Source: Ferrovibrio sp. (GTDB lineage: Bacteria > Pseudomonadota > Alphaproteobacteria > Ferrovibrionales > Ferrovibrionaceae). Taken from it: a DNA stretch of 64,000 bases. Shown piece after piece: positions 9,284-17,809 of this stretch. Made by a program: the position numbers and the translations under genes. Under the pieces are notes generated by a model. That model was not told where the DNA came from. It saw nothing but the letters and a program-made list of their open reading frames with translations, and searched no databases. The stretch lies in the NCBI RefSeq assembly GCF_017994015.1, contig NZ_JAGOLP010000004.1, positions 70,330 to 134,329 of the forward strand, read 5' to 3'. Within the stretch, counting starts at the first letter, position 1. Every line of letters begins with the position of its first letter.

Positions 9284-12200
9284 ATGGCGAACGCGGCAGG
9301 TGGCGTAACGGCACAGGGTGTGGTTGATGCGGCGGTGGCCGCGTTTCAGCGCGGTGCTTATGAAGAAACTGAACGGCTATGCAAGGCCCTGCTGCAAGTT
9401 GCCCCCGACGACCCGGTTTCGCTGCAATTGCTTGGCCTGGCCGCCTATCGCCGGGGCCAGCTTGCCGAAGCGGAGGCCAGCCTGGCCAAGGCGGCCAAGA
9501 ATGCACCGCAATCACCTGAAATCCACGCCAATCATGCCGCTGTGCTGCGTGCGCTGGGCCGGCTGCCGGAAGCCGAAGCGGCCAATCGCCGCGCTGTTGA
9601 ACTGAAGCCGGATTTCCCGGAAGGGCATCACAATCTTGGCAATGCCCTGCGCGATCTGGGGCGCCATGCCGATGCCGAGGCTTCGTTCCGCCGTGCCGTC
9701 GAGTTGCGGCCGGAATTCAGCGATGCCTGGCTCAGCCTGGGCCGCTTGCAGCAGCTTACCGGCCGGCTGGCGGATTCAGAGATTTCCTTTCGCAAGGTGA
9801 TCGAGCTGCGGCCGGATTATGCCGATGTGCATAGTGATCTCGGCAACAGCCTGCTGGGCATGGACAAGTTGCAGGAAGCCGAAGCGGCGTTCCGTGAAGC
9901 TTTGCGGCTGCGGCCCAACAGCCATGAGGCCTCGGTCAACCTGGCCGCTTTGCTGCTGCGCGCCGGCCGCCCGGCTGATGCCGAAACTTATGCGCGCCGC
10001 GCCCTGGCGCTGAAACCGGATTTGCACCAGGGCTTCAATAATCTGGCAATTGCGCTGGAGGATCAGGGCCGGCTTGATGAAGCCTCGGGTGTGTTCCGCC
10101 AGGTGCTCAAGCTGAAGCCGGATTATGCCGGCGGCCATAGCAGTCTGCTATTCTGCCTCAACTATCGCCACGATATCAGCGCGGAAAGCATTGCCGATGA
10201 ATACCGTGCCTGGGATGAGCGCCATGCCCGGCCGCTGCTGCCGCGTCCGCTGCGTCATGCCAATGCGCCGGAAGCCGGCCGTAAGCTCAAGATCGGCTAT
10301 GCTTCGCCGGATTTCCGCCAGCATGCCGTGGCGCTGTTTTTTGAGCCGCTGCTGGCGGCGCATGACCGCAGCCAGTATGAAATTTACCTTTATGGCGAAG
10401 TGCCTAACCCCGATGCGATGACGCAACGGCTGCGGGATCAGGCCGATCATTATCGCAGCACAGTGGGCCTGAGCGACGAACGCATGGCGGCGCTGATCCG
10501 CCAGGATGGTATCGACATTCTGATTGATCTGGCCGGGCATACCGCCGGCAACCGTCTGCTGGTTTTTGCCCGCAAGCCGGCGCCGGTGCAATTCTCCTAC
10601 CTGATCGGCCATGGCACCACCACCGGCCTGAGCGCGGTGGATGGTTTCCTGTCAGATGATTACATGGTGCCGCCCGGCTTTGAGCATCTGTTCTCCGAGC
10701 GCATTGTGCGAATCGGCCGCTCGCCGCTGGTCTATCAGCCACCGGCAGCCATGCCGGATGTGTCGCCACTGCCGGCGCGCCAGAACGGCCATATCCGTTT
10801 TGGCTGTTTCAGCCGCACTGTGCGTATCAACGAGGATGTGATTGCGCTGTGGGCCGAATTGCTCAACCGCGTGCCGGATTCGGTATTGGTGCTGAATTCC
10901 AAGCCTTTCGCTGAGAAATTTACCCGCGAAATGTTTGAGCAGCGTTTCGCACCGCATGGCATCACGGCGGATCGGCTGGAACTGATCTACACCCATCCGC
11001 AGCCGAAAACCTGGGCGGCCTATAACAATATCGATATCGCGCTCGATCCATTCCCGCATAATGCCGGCACCACCACGATTGAAGCCTTGTGGATGGGTGT
11101 GCCGGTGCTCAGCCTGGCCTGCCGGCCCTCGGTCGGCCGCTTTGGCGCCAGCATACTTGGCGCCATGGGCATGAGCGACTGGGTGGCGGAAGACCCGGAT
11201 GCCTATCTCGAAATCGGTGAACGCTGGGCCAAGGACCTGGATGCCCTGGCCGATTTGCGTGCTGGTTTGCGGGCGCGGTTTGAAGCCTCCGCGATGCGCG
11301 ATGGCCCGGGCCTGGCCCGTGCCGTGGAAGGTGGCTATCGCCAACTCTGGTCGGAATGGTGTGAAAGCCGCGAAGCCGCCGGCACCGAGCCGCCGGAAGC
11401 CGAACGGCCGTTGAGCTACAGCGATGTGGTGGCGGCCTTCAATGCCGGCGACCGCGCCCAGGCACGCCGGGTATGCGAAGCTTTGCTGGAACAGCAGCCC
11501 AATAATGCCGATGCGCTTCAGGCCATGGGCGTGTTGTGCTGCGATGTGAAGGATTACCCGGCGGCGCTGAAATGGCTGTCGCGCGCGGTGGCGATCAATC
11601 CCAATCTGCCAGAATACTGGTCGTCGCTGGGCGTGGTGGCGCGCGCCATGAAGCTGCATGGCGATGCCGAGAATTTCTACCGCAAGGCCATTGCGCTGAA
11701 GCCGGTCTTTGCCGAAGCGCATAACAACCTGGGCAACGCGCTGCGTGACCAGGGCAAGCTTTCGGATGCCGAAGAGGCGTTGCGCACCGCGATTGAGCAA
11801 CGGCCGGATTTTGATGATGCCATGGTCAATCTTGGCCTGGTGCTGCTGGCGCGTGAACGCTACGACGATGCCGAGGTAATCCTGCGCCGGGTGTTGGCGC
11901 TCAAGCCCGAGCGGCCGGATATCCACGATGCGCTGGCGATCATGCTGATGCGGCGTGGTCGGCTGGCGGAAGCCGAGGGTTTTGCGCGTTCATCATTGCG
12001 GCTGCGGCCGGATCATCCGGCCACGCTCGGCACGCTCGGCATTGTGCTGGAGGATCAGGCGCGGCATGACGAGGCCTTGGCCGTGCTGCGCCGCGCCGTC
12101 ACCATCGCGCCGGGTGATCTTGCGGTTTCATCCAGCCTGCTTTTCTGCCAGAACTACCGCCCCAATGCCACGGCAGAAGAAATTTTTGACGAATACAAGC

Positions 12201-15200
12201 GCTGGGACGAACGCCATGGCAAGCCGCATCTGCCCAATCCGTTGCGGCATGAGAACAAGCCCGAGCCGCAGCGCCGGCTGAAGATCGGTTATGTTTCGCC
12301 GGATCTGCGGCAGCATGTGGTGTCGCTGTTTTTCGAGCCGGTGCTTGCGGCGCATGATCGCAACCAGTTTGAAATTTACCTCTATGGTGAAGTGGCCAAT
12401 CCCGATGCGATGACCACCCGTTTCCAGAAACTGGCCGATCATTGGCGCAGCACGGTGGGCAAAAGCGACGATGAAGTGGCCGGCATGATCCGTGCCGATG
12501 GCATCGATATCCTGATTGACTTGGCCGGCCACACCGCCGGCAATCGCCTAACCATGTTTTCGCGCAAACCGGCGCCGGTGCAATTCTCCTATCTGATCGG
12601 CCATGGCACCACTACCGGCCTTTCCGCCATTGATGGTTTCCTCGCCGATGCTGCCATGGTGCCGGAAGGCTACGATCATCTATTCAGTGAAAAGGTGGTG
12701 CGCCTGCCGCGTTCGCCGCTGGTCTACATGGCGCCGCCGGCCATGCCATTGGTGGCGCCGCTGCCGGCGCTGAAAAAGGGCAAGAAAAAGCCAGTGGTGA
12801 CGTTCGGCTGTTTCAGCCGCACCGTGCGCATGAATGATGCGGTGATCGAAGTCTGGTCGCGTATGTTGAACGCGATCCCCAATTCACGCTTGGTGCTGAA
12901 TTCAAAGCCCTTCACCGATGAGACAACGCGCCAGCTTTTCCTGGATCGTTTTGGTGCTCATGGCGTGGCGCCGGAACGCCTCGACCTGATCTTCACCAAT
13001 CCGCAGCCGCGCACCTGGGAATATTACGGCAATATCGATATCGCGCTGGATCCATTCCCGCATAATGCCGGCACCACCACGATTGAAGCCCTGTGGATGG
13101 GCGTGCCAGTGCTCAGCCTGGCCGGCCGGCCCAGCGTTGGCCGCTTCGGCGCCAGCATCCTCGGCGCGCTGGGCATGGAAGACTGGGTGGCCAAGGATGG
13201 CGACGAATATGTCGCCATCGCGGTGAAATGGGCCAACGATCTGCCGGCCCTGGCTGAACTGCGCCGCAACCTGCGGCCAAGGTTTGAAGCCTCGCCGATG
13301 CGTGATGGCAAGTCGCTGGCACGCGCCATCGAAGTGGCCTATCGCGATTTCTGGATTGACTGGTGCAAGCGCCAGCAGGGCGTGCAGGCCGCACCGGCCA
13401 AGCCGGCGGCGCCGGATCATCTGGCTACAGCGATCCAGGCCTTCCAGACCGGCCGGCTGGCCGAAGCCGCGCAGGCGGCCGAGATTTTGCTGGCGCTGGA
13501 CCCGAAGAATGTGGATGCGCTGCATATCCTGGGCCTGATCGCCTATCGTCGGCGAGACTGGCAGACAGCGGCGGATCGGATCGGCGAAGCCGTGCAATTG
13601 CAGCCCGAAATGGCGGAATTGCGCTGGAACCGGGCCGGCGCCCTGCGTCAGCTTGGCCGCTTGGCGGAAGCCGAGGCGGAATGCCGCAAGGCGGTGGCGC
13701 TGAAGCCGGATTCCGCCGAGGCACGCAACAACCTGGCCAATACGCTGAAGGATATGGGCCGGCTGGATGAGTCAGAGCGTGAATTCCGCGAAGCCGTGCG
13801 GCTGCGGCCAAATTATCCGCATGGCTGGTCGAATCTGGGCAACACGCTGTTCGCCATGGGGCGCTTTGTCGATGCCGAGGAAGCCTGCCGCAAGGCGGTG
13901 GAGCTGGATGGCAAAAACGTCGATGCGCATAACAATCTTGGCAATTCTCTGCTCGGCCAGGAGAGGCTGGACGAGGCGGCGGATGAATTCCGTTCAGCGC
14001 TGGCGATCAATCCGGATTATGTGCTGAGCCATTCCAATCTACTGTTCTGCTCCAATTACCGGGCTGATTTGACCGCTGAGGAAGTCTATGCCGAATACCG
14101 GCGCTGGGATGAGCGCCATGGCAAGCCGCGCCTGCCGCAGCTGCTGAATCATAACAATGAGCGGGCGCCAGAGCGCAAGTTGAAGATCGGCTATGCCTCG
14201 CCGGATTTCCGCAATCATGCGGTGGCGATGTTCTTCGAGCCGCTGCTGGCCAGCCGTGACCGTGACGCTTTTGAAGTCTATCTCTATGCCGAAGTCTCAA
14301 CCCCGGATGCGGTGACCGAGCGGCTGCGTGGACTGGCGGATCACTGGCGCGGCACGGTGGGCAAGGGCGATGATGATGTGGCGGCGATGATCCGCGCCGA
14401 TGGCATCGATATCCTGGTCGACCTGGCCGGCCACACCGCCGGCAACCGGCTGGGCGTGTTTGCACGCAAGCCGGCGCCGGTGCAATTCTCCTATCTGATC
14501 GGCCAGGGCTACACCACCGGGCTTTCCGCCATTGATGGTTTCTTCTCCGATGATTTCATGGTGCCGCCGGGCTTTGAACATCTGTTCTCTGAACGCATCG
14601 TGCGGCTGGGCCGCTCGCCGCTGGTCTATCGTCCGCCGGAAGGCATGCCGGAGGTTGGCCCGTTGCCAGCCAAACGGAATGGCTTCATCACCTTTGGTAG
14701 CTTCAGCCGCACCGTGCGGCTGAACGAGAAGGTGGTGGCTTTGTGGTCGCGGCTGTTGCATCGTGTGCCGGATGCCAAGCTGGTGCTTAATTCCAAGCCC
14801 TTTGCCGAAGGCGGCACGCGGGCATTGTTTGAACAGCGTTTCGCCGCCCATGATATCGGGCCTGAGCGGCTGGAGCTGATCTTCACGCATCCGCAGCCCA
14901 AAACCTGGGCGCATTACAACGAGATCGATATTGCGCTCGATCCCTTCCCGCATAATGCCGGCACCACCACGATTGAAGCTTTGTGGATGGGTGTACCAGT
15001 GCTGAGCAAGGCGGATCGGCCCAGTGTCGGCCGCTTCGGCGCCAGCATTCTCGGTGCCTTGGGCATGAGTGATTGGGTGAGCGAGGACGAGGCCGAATTC
15101 ATCTCCATCGCCGAACGCTGGGCGCGCGACGTGGATGGTCTGGCCACTTTGCGCGCCGGTTTGCGGCCACGGTTTGAAGCCTCGCCGATGCGCGATGGCC

Positions 15201-15268
15201 CGGGCCTGGCGCGTGCTATCGAGGCTGGTTATCGCCAGCTTTGGCGCGAATGGTGCGCCCGCCCGTAG
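9284..15268 (+). CDS. Triple TPR-GT41 (SPINDLY/OGT-like) glycosyltransferase
   Basis: The 1994-residue protein has no signal peptide and is probably cytoplasmic. It contains three successive copies of the module normally found once: TPRs followed by a GT41 (O-GlcNAc-transferase-like) catalytic domain. About 8 TPRs precede GT41 domain 1 (about 334-695), about 7 precede domain 2 (about 997-1367) and about 6 precede domain 3 (about 1632-1994). Each catalytic domain keeps LKIGYxSPD, DLAGHTAGNRL, PAPVQFSYLIG and the nucleotide-sugar-binding PHNAGTTTIEALWMG and RPSVGRFGASILG motifs, so all three look intact; domain 3 has GQGYTTG where the others have GHGTTTG. I chose the ATG at 9284 because AGGAA lies 10 nt upstream and TPRs begin at once; an in-frame start at 9203 exists. 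GT41 enzymes transfer sugar from a UDP- or GDP-sugar to Ser/Thr or Asn of proteins. The neighbouring Ser/Thr-rich giant protein is an obvious candidate substrate, by inference. Confidence 0.9.
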   Translation: MANAAGGVTAQGVVDAAVAAFQRGAYEETERLCKALLQVAPDDPVSLQLLGLAAYRRGQLAEAEASLAKAAKNAPQSPEIHANHAAVLRALGRLPEAEAANRRAVELKPDFPEGHHNLGNALRDLGRHADAEASFRRAVELRPEFSDAWLSLGRLQQLTGRLADSEISFRKVIELRPDYADVHSDLGNSLLGMDKLQEAEAAFREALRLRPNSHEASVNLAALLLRAGRPADAETYARRALALKPDLHQGFNNLAIALEDQGRLDEASGVFRQVLKLKPDYAGGHSSLLFCLNYRHDISAESIADEYRAWDERHARPLLPRPLRHANAPEAGRKLKIGYASPDFRQHAVALFFEPLLAAHDRSQYEIYLYGEVPNPDAMTQRLRDQADHYRSTVGLSDERMAALIRQDGIDILIDLAGHTAGNRLLVFARKPAPVQFSYLIGHGTTTGLSAVDGFLSDDYMVPPGFEHLFSERIVRIGRSPLVYQPPAAMPDVSPLPARQNGHIRFGCFSRTVRINEDVIALWAELLNRVPDSVLVLNSKPFAEKFTREMFEQRFAPHGITADRLELIYTHPQPKTWAAYNNIDIALDPFPHNAGTTTIEALWMGVPVLSLACRPSVGRFGASILGAMGMSDWVAEDPDAYLEIGERWAKDLDALADLRAGLRARFEASAMRDGPGLARAVEGGYRQLWSEWCESREAAGTEPPEAERPLSYSDVVAAFNAGDRAQARRVCEALLEQQPNNADALQAMGVLCCDVKDYPAALKWLSRAVAINPNLPEYWSSLGVVARAMKLHGDAENFYRKAIALKPVFAEAHNNLGNALRDQGKLSDAEEALRTAIEQRPDFDDAMVNLGLVLLARERYDDAEVILRRVLALKPERPDIHDALAIMLMRRGRLAEAEGFARSSLRLRPDHPATLGTLGIVLEDQARHDEALAVLRRAVTIAPGDLAVSSSLLFCQNYRPNATAEEIFDEYKRWDERHGKPHLPNPLRHENKPEPQRRLKIGYVSPDLRQHVVSLFFEPVLAAHDRNQFEIYLYGEVANPDAMTTRFQKLADHWRSTVGKSDDEVAGMIRADGIDILIDLAGHTAGNRLTMFSRKPAPVQFSYLIGHGTTTGLSAIDGFLADAAMVPEGYDHLFSEKVVRLPRSPLVYMAPPAMPLVAPLPALKKGKKKPVVTFGCFSRTVRMNDAVIEVWSRMLNAIPNSRLVLNSKPFTDETTRQLFLDRFGAHGVAPERLDLIFTNPQPRTWEYYGNIDIALDPFPHNAGTTTIEALWMGVPVLSLAGRPSVGRFGASILGALGMEDWVAKDGDEYVAIAVKWANDLPALAELRRNLRPRFEASPMRDGKSLARAIEVAYRDFWIDWCKRQQGVQAAPAKPAAPDHLATAIQAFQTGRLAEAAQAAEILLALDPKNVDALHILGLIAYRRRDWQTAADRIGEAVQLQPEMAELRWNRAGALRQLGRLAEAEAECRKAVALKPDSAEARNNLANTLKDMGRLDESEREFREAVRLRPNYPHGWSNLGNTLFAMGRFVDAEEACRKAVELDGKNVDAHNNLGNSLLGQERLDEAADEFRSALAINPDYVLSHSNLLFCSNYRADLTAEEVYAEYRRWDERHGKPRLPQLLNHNNERAPERKLKIGYASPDFRNHAVAMFFEPLLASRDRDAFEVYLYAEVSTPDAVTERLRGLADHWRGTVGKGDDDVAAMIRADGIDILVDLAGHTAGNRLGVFARKPAPVQFSYLIGQGYTTGLSAIDGFFSDDFMVPPGFEHLFSERIVRLGRSPLVYRPPEGMPEVGPLPAKRNGFITFGSFSRTVRLNEKVVALWSRLLHRVPDAKLVLNSKPFAEGGTRALFEQRFAAHDIGPERLELIFTHPQPKTWAHYNEIDIALDPFPHNAGTTTIEALWMGVPVLSKADRPSVGRFGASILGALGMSDWVSEDEAEFISIAERWARDVDGLATLRAGLRPRFEASPMRDGPGLARAIEAGYRQLWREWCARP

Positions 15269-15282
15269 CCTGGATGCCGGCC

Positions 15283-15325
15283 TAAGCCGGCAGCAGGCCA
15301 CCAAGCCGGCTTAAGCCGGCAGCAG
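15283..15325. repeat. Short direct duplication at the 3' end of the VUT-family gene
   Basis: The 14-mer TAAGCCGGCAGCAG occurs at 15283-15296 and 15312-15325. The second copy encodes the last residues and stop of the minus-strand gene, so the first looks like a duplicated gene tail. Bases 15305-15320 also form a perfect 16-bp palindrome (GCCGGCTTAAGCCGGC), possibly part of a terminator for the convergent genes, although no T-run follows. Confidence 0.5.
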
Positions 15326-15880
15326 ACCGAGGCGCTCGTCGCGCTTGCGCAGCCATTGCATCAGCGGCAGCGACAGCAGCACCATCCAGGCCTTGCCGAT
15401 GATCTGGCCGGCCAGGTAATCCAGGCTGCCAAAGGCCAGATAGAGGAACACCACCGAATCGACCGCCAGCCCGGCCAGGCTGGAAAGCAGTACGGCGCGC
15501 ACCAGACCGCGCCGTTGCAGCGGCGTGTAAACTGCGAAATCGGCCAGTTCCGACAGCAGGAAGGCCATCATCGAGGCGATCACCAAGGCCGGCGGGGCAA
15601 TGAAGGCGGAAAGCGCGGCGCCCAGTGCGATGGCCACCACAGACCAGCCTTTGCCCAGGCGGCGTTGCACCAGATCACGCAGCACCAGGGCGGCACCGAT
15701 CATCAGCACGCCGCTGGGCGCGGTGATGGCGCCATTCGGACCCGGCGCCACAGGGATCAGGCAGGGGCCTTTCGGGATGCAGACGCTGCCGACATTGCCG
15801 ATCAGCCAATTCGCCGCCGGCACGCAGGCGATGAAAGCTGCCAGATAGATAAAGCCTTCAATACGGGTGCGGTTCATCAT
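15311..15880 (-). CDS. VUT-family membrane protein, probable queuosine-precursor transporter
   Basis: This 189-residue hydrophobic protein has about five to six membrane segments. It carries features of the VUT (YhhQ-like) family: an N-terminal EGFIYLAAFIACVPAAN segment, a LVLRDLVQRRLG loop in the first half and SELADFAVYTPL with its conserved acidic residue in the second. YhhQ-type proteins import the queuosine precursors preQ0 or preQ1 across the inner membrane. This member has the longer external loop (about residues 30-55) seen in some of the family. It is convergent with the glycosyltransferase gene. A queC gene lies far away at 44.3-45.0 kb, so the cell probably also makes preQ0. I find no preQ1-riboswitch-like sequence in its leader. 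The family call is fairly sure; the substrate is inferred. Confidence 0.75.
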   Translation of the reverse strand: MMNRTRIEGFIYLAAFIACVPAANWLIGNVGSVCIPKGPCLIPVAPGPNGAITAPSGVLMIGAALVLRDLVQRRLGKGWSVVAIALGAALSAFIAPPALVIASMMAFLLSELADFAVYTPLQRRGLVRAVLLSSLAGLAVDSVVFLYLAFGSLDYLAGQIIGKAWMVLLSLPLMQWLRKRDERLGLLPA

Positions 15881-15960
15881 GCGTTCTCAAATCCGGGGAA
15901 GCTGTTGCATTGCGGTATACGGCCAAGCGTCGCCTGCCGCAAGGAGAGTCTTTGTAAACT

Positions 15961-16440
15961 TCAGCGGCTCAGGCGTTGGCTGGCCTGCGCCAATTGTTGT
16001 CGCAAAGCCTGGGCTTCAACACTGCCAAGGCGGGCTACAATTTCGGCTTGGGCCTGCTGCCACAATGGCAGCGCATGCAAAAACGCGGCACGGCCCTGGC
16101 TGGTTAGCCGGATCAGGCGGCGGCGGCGATCCTCGGCAGCAATCTCCTGGCTCAGCAGGCCGCGGCGTTCCAGTGGCCGCAATACACGGGTCAGCGTGGT
16201 CGGATCGGCACCAATGCGTTCTGCCAGTTCGCCCATGCCCAGCGGGCCATCACGGTAGAGATGCGCCAGCGGTGCGAATTGCGTGATGGCGATACCGGCG
16301 GGTTTCAGACCGGCATCCAGAATTTGCGTGGCCTGGCGCATCGCCTGGCGCAAACCCATGCCGATGCAGCCGACGTCCTCCAGCTCCTGCCAGGCGGCGG
16401 CCTGGGCGGCGGATTCGGTGGTTTTGCGCGGGCGGGTCAT
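15961..16440 (-). CDS. MarR-family transcriptional regulator
   Basis: This 159-residue winged-helix regulator shows the MarR core: an N-terminal dimer helix, ITQFAPLAHLYRDGPLGMGELAERIG, a recognition helix DPTTLTRVLRPLERRGLL and a basic wing EDRRRRLIRLT (about residues 55-125). The open frame runs much further upstream, but the extension has no family features and crosses the divergent promoter, so I use the ATG at 16440. It is divergent from the ketoacyl-synthase gene at 16544, and a perfect inverted repeat lies between them. It probably represses itself and that gene. MarR proteins often sense small phenolic or acyl ligands, and FabT is a MarR regulator of fatty-acid synthesis, but the ligand here is unknown. 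Confidence 0.85.
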   Translation of the reverse strand: MTRPRKTTESAAQAAAWQELEDVGCIGMGLRQAMRQATQILDAGLKPAGIAITQFAPLAHLYRDGPLGMGELAERIGADPTTLTRVLRPLERRGLLSQEIAAEDRRRRLIRLTSQGRAAFLHALPLWQQAQAEIVARLGSVEAQALRQQLAQASQRLSR

Positions 16441-16496
16441 GGTCTTTTCATAAACCGCCGGGCTGCCCTTGCAAAGCCCGCCGGTCGGCCATATAT

Positions 16497-16529
16497 CTGC
16501 ATATACATCTATTGTATATGCAGTATAAT
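16497..16529 (+). promoter_or_regulatory. MarR operator palindrome with -10 box of the ketoacyl-synthase gene
   Basis: Two perfect 11-bp arms (CTGCATATACA at 16497-16507 and its complement at 16513-16523) flank a 5-bp spacer. A consensus TATAAT at 16524-16529 abuts the right arm, and a weak -35 (TATACA, 16502-16507, spacing 16) lies inside the left arm. A dimer bound here would cover the promoter. AGGAGA at 16531-16537 serves as the ribosome-binding site for the ATG at 16544. Confidence 0.75.
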
Positions 16530-16543
16530 CGCAGGAGACGCGG

Positions 16544-17809
16544 ATGCGCAATGTGGTAGTCACCGGCCTGGGTCTGGTCACGCCGCTGGGCCAGGGTGTG
16601 GGGGCCAATTGGCGCCGCCTTCTGCAAGGCCTATCCGGCATCCGCCGTATCAGCCGCTTCCGTACCGACGATCTGGCGGCGCGGATCGCCGGGCAGGTGC
16701 CGGATCGCAGCATCGACCCGGAAGCCGGCTTTGATCCGGATAGCGCCGCCCCGGCGAAAGACCGCCGCAAGATGGACAGTTTCATCCACTATGCCCTGGC
16801 CGCGGCAAATGAAGCACTGGCGCAGGCCGGTTGGCAGCCAGGCGATGAACGGGCGCGTGAACGCGCCGGCTGCATCGTCGCCACCGGTATCGGCGGCTTC
16901 CCGGCCATCGCCGAGGCGACCCGAACACTGGATGCCGCCGGGCCGCGCAAATTATCGCCCTTTGTGATCCCGTCCTTCCTTGGCAATCTGGCTGCCGGGC
17001 AGATTTCGATCCGCTGGGGCCTGGAAGGGCCGCTGGGCTGCCCGGTCACGGCTTGTGCTGCCGGCGCGCAGGCGATTGGTGATGCGGCGCGCGCCATCCA
17101 GCGCGGCGAGGTCGATGTGATGTTGGCCGGCGGCGCCGAGGCCTGTATCGAAAGGGTCAGTCTGGCCGGTTTCGGCGCCGCGCGTGCCTTGTCCACGGCA
17201 CATAACGATGCCCCCGAACTTGCCTCGCGGCCTTTCGATGCGGCGCGCGATGGCTTTGTGATGGGCGAGGGCGCCGGCATCCTGGTGCTGGAAGCAGAAG
17301 ACCATGCGCGGGCGCGGGGCGCCGATATCCTGGCGCGCTTCTCAGGCTACGGTACCAGCGCCGACGCGCATCATATCACCGCACCGCCCGAGGATGGCCG
17401 CGGTGCCATACTGGCAATGCGGAAGGCATTGGCTGAGGCGAAGCTGTCGCCCGATGCTATCGGCTATATCAACGCGCATTCCACATCCACACCAGTGGGC
17501 GATGCAGCGGAAATTGCCGCTGTGCGCGGGGTATTTGGCAATGGCATCGCCCAGCTGGCGATGTCGTCAACCAAATCCGCTATCGGGCATCTGCTGGGCG
17601 CCGCCGGCGCGGTGGAGGCGATCTACACCATCCTGGCTTTGCGCGATCAGGTGGCGCCGCCAACCCTCAATCTGGAGCAGGTTGATCCGGCCTGCGCCGG
17701 GCCGGATCTGGTGCCGCTGGTGGCGCAGGCACGCCATTTCGGCCATGCGATGTCGAATGCCTTCGGCTTCGGCGGCGTCAATGCAGCGCTGATTTTCAGC
17801 CGGGCTTAA
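16544..17809 (+). CDS. Beta-ketoacyl-ACP synthase, FabF/KAS II type
   Basis: This 421-residue enzyme has the full FabF length and the thiolase-fold catalytic residues: Cys171 in VTACAAG, His312 in NAHSTSTPVGD, Lys344 and His349 in KSAIGHLLGAAG, and the glycine-rich end FGFGGVN. It would condense malonyl-ACP with an acyl primer. The motif usually reads NAHGTSTP; here Ser replaces Gly. It stands alone without acpP or fabG, and its own MarR regulator faces it, so it is more likely a specialised or stress-regulated paralogue than the housekeeping fabF. Its stop codon overlaps that of the convergent hutH gene by 4 bp (17806-17809). Confidence 0.9.
   Translation: MRNVVVTGLGLVTPLGQGVGANWRRLLQGLSGIRRISRFRTDDLAARIAGQVPDRSIDPEAGFDPDSAAPAKDRRKMDSFIHYALAAANEALAQAGWQPGDERARERAGCIVATGIGGFPAIAEATRTLDAAGPRKLSPFVIPSFLGNLAAGQISIRWGLEGPLGCPVTACAAGAQAIGDAARAIQRGEVDVMLAGGAEACIERVSLAGFGAARALSTAHNDAPELASRPFDAARDGFVMGEGAGILVLEAEDHARARGADILARFSGYGTSADAHHITAPPEDGRGAILAMRKALAEAKLSPDAIGYINAHSTSTPVGDAAEIAAVRGVFGNGIAQLAMSSTKSAIGHLLGAAGAVEAIYTILALRDQVAPPTLNLEQVDPACAGPDLVPLVAQARHFGHAMSNAFGFGGVNAALIFSRA

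Noticed and set aside
15881..15960. preQ1 riboswitch before the VUT-family gene
   Set aside because: No preQ1-I or -II-like stem and A-rich tail could be read in the short leader; only a weak TTGCGG/CCGCAA pairing is present.
16441..16785. Upstream extension of the MarR frame to 274 residues
   Set aside because: It would cross the divergent promoter and the start of the ketoacyl-synthase gene and has no MarR features.
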